The notes beneath the pieces are model-generated. The model worked only from the letters and a program-made list of their open reading frames with translations, was not told the DNA's origin and searched no databases. This document shows, piece by piece, positions 48,394 to 64,000 of a stretch of 64,000 nt of DNA. The number at the start of each line of letters is the position of its first letter. The stretch's first letter is position 1. This stretch comes from Mesostigma viride (taxonomy: Eukaryota; Streptophyta; Mesostigmatophyceae; Mesostigmatales; Mesostigmataceae), in NCBI GenBank assembly GCA_009746045.1, contig RPFO01001139.1, positions 147,501 to 211,500 of the forward strand. The letters run 5' to 3'. Position numbers and translations under genes: made by a program.

Positions 48394-49205
48394 ACATAAT
48401 AGGTATCCATATTCTTTAGTTCAGAACGTAATTCGTCATTGGACATTAATACTTCAGGTATAGGTCTAACAGGAGGATCAACAGGTGTAGGAGGAGTAAT
48501 ATCTACCAAGGATAAATTTTCTAATCTATAATGACGTTCTGGTACCCAGTAAGAGCTATCTGGAAACCAAATGACCATAGTATCATAATTAATAGTGATT
48601 TTATTATCCTGGTGCCAATCTAATCCTAGTAATACATCAGCTGTAGTGATAGGGCCTATAGTGGCCGTCAGGTTGACCGTACGTCCTTGTATGACCAGGG
48701 GAAGGGACACCGTACCCGGGGAATGACTGGTGCGACCGTCAGCATAATGGACAGTGACAGTTTTTGTGTGAGGGGTAGGGACTAGTCCTAAACGCCTAAC
48801 TAGGGCCTCGCTCACAAAGGAGCTAGCCGCACCGCTATCCACTAACACAGAGACATTCAAGAGTTCATCAGCATGCAGGAAGGGGTCTACAACAGTATGA
48901 GGGACGGTTAAGCCACCATTCAAGAACATAAGAGGACGCACACGTAGTGGTAGGGATGATTCAGCTCCTACAGAGGTTATAAAAACAGGCAAGCAAAAAT
49001 TATTATCTGGGGTACTATCTAAGGACCTGTCCAGGTTACCCCCGGCTGACAGGCCTACTGTTCCCCCTCCCCCCCAAATCCATAGGAACGAACCCCGAAG
49101 AAGACCCTGGCGGAAAAGCCACTGCTGGAGGGTCACGAGGGATTGAAGAGGGTGCGGGAGCCTGATTATCATAGGGGAACCCTGGGGATCCTGTCTGCAC
49201 AGCAT
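48378..49205 (-). CDS. Ty3-type aspartic protease region
   Basis: This contains VSVLVDSGAASSFVSEALVR with the DSG catalytic motif and LLGLDWHQDN, the second conserved block of retropepsin-like proteases. The frame is +1 relative to gag and overlaps its end. A run of seven G (minus strand, 49069-49075) lies at the crossover, and one G fewer would make gag and protease continuous. Confidence 0.85.
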   Translation of the reverse strand: MLCRQDPQGSPMIIRLPHPLQSLVTLQQWLFRQGLLRGSFLWIWGGGGTVGLSAGGNLDRSLDSTPDNNFCLPVFITSVGAESSLPLRVRPLMFLNGGLTVPHTVVDPFLHADELLNVSVLVDSGAASSFVSEALVRRLGLVPTPHTKTVTVHYADGRTSHSPGTVSLPLVIQGRTVNLTATIGPITTADVLLGLDWHQDNKITINYDTMVIWFPDSSYWVPERHYRLENLSLVDITPPTPVDPPVRPIPEVLMSNDELRSELKNMDTYYVCSFS

Positions 49206-50783
49206 TCAGCCTACTAGGGGTAGCTGAAGGAATGCGTCCTGAAGTGGGACGAATAGGAGCACGCTGAGGGGTACGAGGAGGGCGAGCGTCGGGATGAGGG
49301 GGAGCACCCGAAAGGAACTTGGGGCACTCACGTTTAAGATGACCTACTTCCTTACAATGATAGCAGGTAATATGAGAGACATCCAGAGCTGAAAGGTCAG
49401 TCACACAGATATCTAATTCTTCTACATAGGAGTTCTCCTCCTCAGGGGTAAGGCTAATATTATTAATACGGGAACGGGTAGGAAGAGAAGGTGTGGAGAA
49501 GAAATCTGCTACTCGTAAAAGATGCTGGCGCACATGCTTGAGGGGCAGGTCAGTAAAACGGTAGGCAGAGAACTGGCGCTTGACTTCACGCAATAAGGGT
49601 CTACTGAGGCCCTGAAGGAAGCGAGCACGTACTTCTGCACCCGACAAATCCCTAATTCGTACCATCTGAGCATCAAACTCTTTCATATATTCTTTGAAGG
49701 ACTTGGTACCCTGCTGCAAGGTGCCAAAGGATAATCTATCCTGCCAATCTGCATCGGGAGGGACTAAATGGTTCTCTAAACGCTTGAACAATTCTGCTAC
49801 AGAGTTTGGGTAGGCATGAGAGGCAAGAGACTCACACTGGATGAGGTTAGCAAGTTCAGGAGTAATGCAGGTAGTAAGATAATGAGGAACTAGTACAGCA
49901 TCAGAGAGGCGCCACCTATTGTGGTTCTGCCAGGACTCTGTGTTCTGGGTGAGCAACATAATGAAGGTGAAAAACTGTTGAGGGGTAGACTTGACATCCA
50001 GCTTAGGAAGGTTGGCAAAGAGGGGAAGAGCAGGAGGCTTAGGGGGATTAGAAGAATCAGTTTTTCCCATAGGGCCACTATCTTCCACTGCTACATAAGC
50101 GGGATAGAAGGAAGGGATAGGAAAAGTCTTGGGTAGGGGTCTAGAGGGAGCCACCGTTTCAGGATGGTGCCCATAGGAGAAGGGGACAGTATATTGCTCA
50201 CGAAGAGAGGAATAGGCAAAATGATCATAATTCCTATCATCTAGGGGCATGGTACTGAAATCATTATTAACTTCTAAATCAGCCACACGGGTAGGAACCT
50301 GGGCAGCCTCATAGGCCGTCTCAGGGTAGGACCAGGAAGCAGGTGGGTAAAAGGGAACTGCACTAGGGCGCCCAGAAGGGCCGACAGGGGCCGAGGTACG
50401 ACCCGTGTTAATAGCAGGCATTGAAGGCACAGGGTGGGAAGGAGGCCTAGGAGCATTGTTAGTGTGTGAGGACCTGCTGGAGGGGTGAGCCAAGGTTGCA
50501 GAAGGGGCAGGGGCCTGGTTCACAACGAAAGAAGGTTCCTCACTAAATCTGACTTGGGAAATACGTTGTTCATAGGTAGGTGGGGTAATTGAGGGACGAC
50601 GGCGACCACCAGCAACAGGAGAAGGAGGTGAGGTACGCAGAATACCTTGAGGAGTGAGATGGTGTACCGTTTCCAAGGAGTCCCGTCGGTTACCACGAGT
50701 ATTGTTATTGTTATGTTATTAGTAGTATTATTATTATTATTATTGGTAGGTATAGGCGACATATCTCCACCCACTGGATCCAT
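49036..50783 (-). CDS. Ty3-type Gag with CCHC zinc knuckle
   Basis: The main frame covers 49036 to about 50690. The only ATG fitting the start is at 50783 (MDPVGGDMSPIPT), joined through an AAT-rich microsatellite that carries a frame change. Recognisable are a retrotransposon-gag domain (FFTFIMLLTQNTESWQ to HVRQHLLRVADFF, with SFKEYMKEFDAQMVRIRDL) and a single zinc knuckle CYHCKEVGHLKREC. Gag forms the particle and packages RNA. The frame ends right after the G7 run at the protease junction. Confidence 0.85.
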
Positions 50784-50876
50784 CTTTAATTACGTAAAGG
50801 AATAGGAATCAAAAGAAGAAAGCAACAAAAGAAAAAGGAAAAACCTTGAAGGTCTGCAGCAGGAACAAAATTAAAA

Positions 50877-51269
50877 TCAATCCTTTTTAACAACAGTAAT
50901 GGATAGGGAACCAAACTCCAAAGTGAGAGGAGTATCTGAAGCAGATGCAGATGCAGCCCGTTTAGGGGGAGAAGAAGGAGGGGTAGCAAAGACTAGAGCT
51001 TCTACTGGAGGGCGACCATGAGGAATAGGGCGTACATGCAGGCCTAAATCTGTTTGGCTATGATCTATAAGGAACTGCTGAGCTTCTTCAAAGGACATAA
51101 ATTTCTTATACCTAATTACGTTATATACACGATTCTGAACGATCTTCCTAGCGTCGGACCAAGAAAGGAAAATGGAGGACCATTGAGGCGTAATCACTAC
51201 GTAATATTTAGCTAGACTATTATCGCTAGAAGAATGGGAAGGAGCAGTAAAAGATCGCCGTTGGCTCAT
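50877..51269 (-). CDS. Small ORF with viroplasmin/RNase H1 N-terminal-type domain
   Basis: 130 residues from a true ATG at 51269, upstream of gag. Residues of about 20-70 carry KYYVV, FLSWSDARKIV and RYKKFMSFEEAQQFL, matching the conserved pattern of the domain shared by RNase H1 N-termini (RNA/DNA hybrid binding) and caulimovirus viroplasmins. The C-terminal half is Ser/Pro-rich. A separate ORF before gag is not the usual Ty3 layout. The likely role is binding RNA or hybrid during reverse transcription, or translation control. The assignment is from motif pattern only. Confidence 0.7.
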   Translation of the reverse strand: MSQRRSFTAPSHSSSDNSLAKYYVVITPQWSSIFLSWSDARKIVQNRVYNVIRYKKFMSFEEAQQFLIDHSQTDLGLHVRPIPHGRPPVEALVFATPPSSPPKRAASASASDTPLTLEFGSLSITVVKKD

Positions 51270-51780
51270 GGTAACGCACCTGGTAGGTCTTGAGCAGTCA
51301 AATGAGGAGAACGAGGAGAAGGCGACTTATCTCGGGTGTCTGAAACCGAACCAGATTGACGACGCACGTAGGGACGATGTTTCCAGCGCCAGGTGGTCGT
51401 AAGTATCCGGTTTCAAGAATTCTGCGTCCGGCGAAGGGTCGTCTAAATACGAAGCAGGCACGATGCAGAAAAAGGGTAATCTACGAGACGCTAGCCGTCT
51501 CTCTATCGTCGAACCAAAACCAGCAACTGTCTACGGCAGTAAACCATCTTTCTAAGGAAACAAGACGAGGAAGGAGCTATATACGAAAGGATTTTCCGCT
51601 TCGAGCAGGTCTAACGTCTAGGCAGGGCGTGTCCTGAATCAGGCAGCACTATCCCCTAGCTTGACGGCGACCCGCCCATTACCTGTCAAGTAGGTGTCGT
51701 CTTCTTTTTCCCAGCCGCGGAAGGGTTGATTCAATGACGTATGTTGCAAAGGATCGTCGTCTCGCTCTCTATCTAAACTA
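51270..51780 (-). other. 5' leader of the Ty3-type element
   Basis: There is no conserved coding sequence between the 5' LTR and the small ORF. Packaging and leader functions would be expected here. Confidence 0.5.
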
Positions 51781-51792
51781 CCTCCGAGTCCA
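51781..51792 (-). other. Candidate primer-binding site
   Basis: One base inside the 5' LTR the minus strand reads TGGACTCGGAGG. The TGG start fits pairing with the CCA end of a tRNA, but I could not assign the tRNA. Confidence 0.45.
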
Positions 51793-51793
51793 T

Positions 51794-52364
51794 TGTTACG
51801 CCGCAAGCCTCGGCCGCCACCTCTACCTCTACCTGTCCTGATACTACCTAGACTAGTAGGCCACTTCTATTTGCACCCCTAGCGAAAGACGACCGAGACG
51901 AACCAGATCTCAATGCATTTACATATGTACTACTGTAATATGCCATAGGCCATTTAATCAAACCCGTTTACTCCAGGAAAAGAGGAAGGAAACACAACTA
52001 CACTGCCGTGACCCAAGCTAATATGTGTTAATTCATTTAACACACGCCGAGTGCACACACAAGGGGTAGAACACGCATAAATGGTCACCAACGGTCCAAC
52101 ACGCTCGGGCCGACATGGCCCTCGCCTACAGGTGCACGCTGGTCCACTAAATCTACTGATGCACGCTGGTCCACTACATTCTACCACAGGATCAGGACCA
52201 CTAGTAAAGTACGCGGCACGGCGCCCAACGGCACCCAATGTACCTCAGTACTGTTACGAGGACAATAATGTCCCGGTAGGAGCCTAAACGTAAACCTAGG
52301 GACAACCGAGGCAAAGGACCTAATTTACGTCCGTAACTACAACGAATTGTTACGCGACGTAACA
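51794..52364 (-). repeat. 5' LTR of the Ty3-type element
   Basis: 571 bp with TGTTACG/CGTAACA ends, the partner of 41614-42185. Confidence 0.95.
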
Positions 52365-52469
52365 GCATGTCGAATATGGCCCAATGACTTATTAAATACG
52401 TACTATGCCAAGGAACGTTTGCGGCCACCAAACGGTGCTGCACTCTAACCACAAATGAGCATGGAGTAG

Positions 52470-52798
52470 CCTTTGCCAGCAGGGCACCTGGCCATGCCAG
52501 ATAAGGCCGGTGGATAGCACTTAGCTAAGTACCCATCACCTGGCGTGCCCCAGGCCGCGCGCGGCAGCTAGGGCCGCCACCCGTGGACTTTCCGTGATAG
52601 ACTCATAGGCATGGACATGTGCTGCCCTAGACGAGACGGGCTCACACCCGGGCAGCCTCCTGGTTTGTCTGTAATATGGAGGCAGAGCGATTATTGCTGC
52701 CATTCTTCGACTGTATGAGGGCTCACAGGCAGTAGTGAGGACTGCGGAAGGTGACCACCCCACCATTCCGGCATTCCCCCTTCACCACAGGGTGTGGC
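52470..52798 (+). mobile_element. Degraded type D LINE fragment
   Basis: This matches nucleotide blocks of 1600-1740 (CACCCGTGGACTTTCC, ATAGACTC, GGCATGGACATGTGCT, GGTTTGTCTGTAATATGGAG) with several indels. It runs into a TTAA tract. Confidence 0.65.
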
Positions 52799-53090
52799 AA
52801 TTAATTAAATAATTAATTAATTAGACTCGTGCTCCCGTTGGGGAGTCACGGAGCATTAACCCCGATGGATGGATGGATGGATGGATGGGTGCAAACAGTC
52901 CTACCGGTCTAATCTATCTACAACAGCTGTCTACAAACATCTATCAACAACAACTCTACCTACTAGGGGACCTGTCTGGCGTGCTTCCCGTTATGTTTGG
53001 CACGCCGGCGGGCGCTTCAGTTCCCCACGAGGGGGGGCTCGTTGTCCTCTATGACCTGGGCCCACTTGACCTTGTCCATCAATCCGTGTT
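52799..53090 (-). mobile_element. LINE 3' end (minus), related to 40870-41131
   Basis: The reverse complement matches the untranslated tail at 40870-41131. It includes the GATG repeat, CAAACAGTCCTACCGGTCTA and the stem-loop at 52829-52849. Its TTAA tail (52799-52823) meets the tail of the plus-strand LINE fragment head on. Confidence 0.75.
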
Positions 53091-61463
<8,373 letters not shown>

Positions 61464-61696
61464 GGATGGCTAGCCAAAAAGCGATCAGGGCTCTGCTCAA
61501 GGGGTTTAGTGTGTGTGGGGGGGGGATTACTACCTGGCAGGTTCTCAGTATGCTATGGCATGTTCTCAGTAGTATTTGGTTACCAGCCCCGCTGCATAAT
61601 TTGCCGCGCCGGCTGCCATCCAGGCATGCAAGGGCCCTAAGGGTTGCAATACGTTGGTGGGCATATTGCTTGCTGACCATCTTCAATTCTTTTCAG

Positions 61697-61858
61697 GGTC
61701 CTCCGGTAGTGCTGCACGGTGAAAACGCTGAAATCGCCACCTATGATAACATGATTCTGATGAGCTTGGTCCTACAGCCGGGGCAGCGCCCAATCATTAA
61801 CGATAAAACAGATGCAGATGCAGGAACTGCAGATGTCAGCCAAGTATGCTGTATGTGA
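61697..61858 (+). other. Possible alternative terminal exon of gene 2
   Basis: A strong acceptor (TTCTTTTCAG) precedes GGTCCTCCGG. The open frame reads GPPVVLHGENAEIATYDNMI and ends at TGA 61856-61858. It resembles the normal C-terminus (GPRPFAPAAEVAIYDKHQ), as if a duplicated last exon had diverged. No suitable donor in exon 6 was identified, so use is uncertain. Confidence 0.35.
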
Positions 61859-61884
61859 TGGATGTAGACTGCTTTCAAGTGAGC

Positions 61885-62340
61885 TAGGCATGGACATGTG
61901 CTACCCTCGACGGGACGGGCTCACGCCCGGGCAGCCTCCAGGTTTGTCTGTAGTATGGAGGCAGATAGACTATGGATAGCTCGGCAGGCACTGGTCAAGC
62001 CCGCCCAACCGGCAACCTGGGCGTGTTGTTCTCACCTGGCTGGCGTGCCCGGGGCCGAGCGCGCGGCCGGGGCGCCACCCGTGGACTTTCCGTGATAGAC
62101 TCGGCATGGATATGTGTTACCCACGTCGCGATGGGCTCACGCCAGAGCAGCGGCCCCCCTGGGGCTGGCATGTCTGTAATCTGGAGGCAGATCATTGGTT
62201 CGCACAGATAGGTGGCAGGTAGTAATGAAGGAGTCCACCCCCACGCCAGTGGGGGCTTCGCGTGTGACCACGTATGGCATTCACAGTGATTCGGGCCGTG
62301 GTGCCCACAACCCTGCAACTAGGTCTCAGATAGCTATCTC
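61885..62340 (+). mobile_element. Type D LINE fragments
   Basis: A short piece (61885-61970) and a longer one (61985-62340) match the C-terminal and 3' parts of the LINE at 1560-1880, including CACCCGTGGACTTTCC and GGCATTCACAG. The order suggests a small tandem duplication. It leads into the CATCC array. Confidence 0.7.
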
Positions 62341-63160
62341 CATCCATCCCATCTCATCCCATCCCATCCCATCCCATCCCATCCCATCCCATCCCATCCC
62401 ATCCCATCCCATCCCATCCCATCCCATCCCATCCCATCCCATCCCATCCCATCCCATCCCATCCCATCCCATCCCATCCCATCCCATCCCATCCCATCCC
62501 ATCCCATCCCATCCCATCCCATCCCATCTCAACCCATCCCATCCCATCCCATCCCATCCCATCCCATCCCATCCCATCCCATCCCATCCCATCCCATCCC
62601 ATCCCATCCCATCCCATCCCATCCCATCCCATCCCATCCCATCCCATCCCATCCCATCCCATCCCATCCCATCCCATCCCATCCCATCCCATCCCATCCC
62701 ATCCCATCCCATCCCATCCCATCCCATCCCATCCCATCCCATCCCATCCCATCCCATCCCATCCCATCCCATCCCATCCCATCCCATCCCATCCCATCCC
62801 ATCCCATGCATCCCATCCCATCCCATCCCATCCCATCCCATCCCATCCCATCCCATCCCATCCCATCCCATCCCATCCCATCCCATCCCATCCCATCCCA
62901 TCCCATCCCATCCCATCCCATCCCATCCCATCCCATCCCATCCCATCCCATCCCATCCCATCCCATCCCATCCCATCCCATCCCATCCCATCCCATCCCA
63001 TCCCATCCCATCCCATCCCATCCCATCCCATCCCATCCCATCCCATCCCATCCCATCCCATCCCATCCCATCCCATCCCATCCCATCCCATCCCATCCCA
63101 TCCCATCCCATCCCATCCCATCCCATATCCCATATCCCATATCATCCCATCCCATCCCAC
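62341..63160. repeat. (CATCC)n array, about 160 copies
   Basis: A nearly pure pentanucleotide array with interruptions near 62526 (CTCAACCC) and 62806 (CATGCATCC) and a CATAT-rich end at 63121-63145. It lies at the position where intact type D LINE tails have only a few CATCC units (1880-1900). Confidence 0.95.
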
Positions 63161-63400
63161 TCGACTGTACTGAGGACTTATGCTCACGTACCGCTGTCAG
63201 TACGTGCATGTCAATTAATTGCAATTACTGGAGGCAAATGGCTCGCAAAGGATAGATGGCAAGTAGTGATGAAGGAGACCACCCCCAAGTCGATCAGTGG
63301 GGGCTCCACCTGTGACCCTGTTTGGCATTCATACTTTCATAGCGATTCGGGCCGTGGTGCCCACAACCCTGTAACTAGGCAGTAGATAGCTAGCATCACC
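63161..63400 (+). mobile_element. Type D LINE 3' end and adjoining tail copy
   Basis: CTGAGGACTTATGCTCACGT matches 1909-1926. A hairpin CACGTAC/GTACGTG lies at 63185-63206, then AATTAATT. From 63225 a second LINE tail copy (GGCAAGTAGTGATGAAGGAG) follows. Confidence 0.65.
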
Positions 63401-63439
63401 CATTCCGTTGGTGGTAGCATCCATTGGTGGGGTAACCCC

Positions 63440-63845
63440 GCCCTACCCCGGATCGTCTAGGGTGACCTCTTCAAGGTCGTCATTCTGACGATCCTGTCCT
63501 ACGGCGCCGAGACCTGGACACTGACGCAGGAGCTGGAGCAAGTACGACTCGACGGCAACGTCACCAAGATGCTGCGCAAGGCCCTTAACATCCCCTTTGG
63601 TTTGCACATTAGTAATGAGGATTTGTACGCTGATTTGCCCTATGTTTCCCACATTATTAGGCACAGGCGCCTGGGCCTAGCCGGGCACCTGGCCCGCACA
63701 GATCAGGTAGACACATCAGATAGACTAGCTGGCACCAAGCCCGCCCAGCCTGGGCGATATGTCCTCACCTGGCATGCCCCAGGCCGCGCGCGGCAGGGCC
63801 GCCACCCGTGGACTTTTCGTGATAGACTCGGCATGGACATGTGCT
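63440..63845 (+). mobile_element. Type D LINE C-terminal fragment, right-hand copy
   Basis: This encodes SYGAETWTLTQELEQ across small indels, then MLRKALNIPFGLHISNEDLY and GHLARTDQVDTSDRLAGTKP, nearly identical to 1300-1660. Similarity stops at about 63845. Confidence 0.75.
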
Positions 63846-64000
63846 CCTACACACACAGATCTCGAATGATTTATCTAGTACCAGATCCGAAAGGCTTGCA
63901 TCACTCCCCGGAAAGGAGAACTTTTGCGGATGACTGTAGGTGTCAGTTGGCGATGCATTAGGATCAGTCAGGAGACGTCCTTCCTATAGTCAGCAAAAGT
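63846..64000. other. No recognisable feature
   Basis: The sequence after the LINE breakpoint is unrelated to the other LINE copies. The window ends here. Confidence 0.4.

Larger units (their letters stand above)
41614..52364 (-). mobile_element. Ty3-type (chromodomain) LTR retrotransposon, 10,751 bp
   Basis: Two direct repeats of 572 and 571 bp bound the element, each starting TGTTACG and ending CGTAACA. A perfect 5-bp duplication GCATG lies at 41609-41613 and 52365-52369. Read on the minus strand the order is 5' LTR (right), primer site, a small ORF with a viroplasmin/RNase H1-type domain, gag, protease, reverse transcriptase, RNase H, integrase, chromodomain, an extra long reading region, polypurine tract, 3' LTR (left). 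The protease-RT-RNase H-integrase order defines Ty3/gypsy; the chromodomain places it with chromoviruses. Several single-base frameshifts break gag-pol, so it is not autonomous as sequenced unless some are assembly errors or programmed shifts. Confidence 0.93.

Noticed and set aside
62195-63385. Long open frames of IPSHP or GWDGM repeats on both strands
   Set aside because: They are translations of the CATCC pentanucleotide array, which is open in several frames by composition.

Overview
This is nuclear DNA of a eukaryote. Protein-coding exons are split by GT-AG introns with conserved phases, and the rest is dominated by LINE fragments, DNA transposons, a long LTR retrotransposon and tandem repeats. 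No bacterial operon structure, rRNA, convincing tRNA or CRISPR array was seen. The organism is probably an alga or other plant-lineage protist. The hints are m-AAA proteases resembling plant mitochondrial FtsH3/FtsH10, a short plant-type telomere-like run (57793-57812) and a chromodomain-bearing Ty3-type element. I cannot name a species.

Layout. 1-7565 is a nest of LINE fragments around (TTAA)n tracts, holding a 304-bp MITE and a 1,738-bp hAT-like element that splits a LINE reading frame. 7566-12185 has no recognisable gene but carries palindromes, an 83-bp tandem duplication and a larger rearranged duplication. 12186-13958 (minus) is an intronless F-box/leucine-rich-repeat gene. 17371-36286 (plus) is the first AFG3/FtsH-like mitochondrial protease gene, whose first recognised intron is 14.4 kb long because it holds a roughly 37-bp minisatellite repeated about 380 times. 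36287-53100 separates it from its paralogue. This interval holds a G4-type repeat, one LINE copy interrupted by a solo LTR and by a piggyBac-like element, and a 10.75-kb Ty3-type retrotransposon with 571/572-bp LTRs and a perfect 5-bp target duplication. 54589-61463 (plus) is the second AFG3/FtsH-like gene with the same exon plan. 61885-64000 is again LINE-derived, with an approximately 800-bp CATCC array.

How it fits together. The two protease genes are a tandem duplicate. Both keep Walker A, Walker B, the second region of homology and the HEAGH zinc site, so both could encode working m-AAA subunits, although the N-terminal targeting and intermembrane parts are not found. Their protease-domain exons look more alike than their introns or central AAA exons, which suggests gene conversion. 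The mobile elements form a clear insertion history: hAT, piggyBac-like and solo-LTR insertions can each be removed with one copy of the target duplication to give back a continuous LINE reading frame at the insertion point. Several LINE types, including one that encodes only an ORF1-like protein, end in the same small RNA hairpin followed by a TTAA-rich tail.
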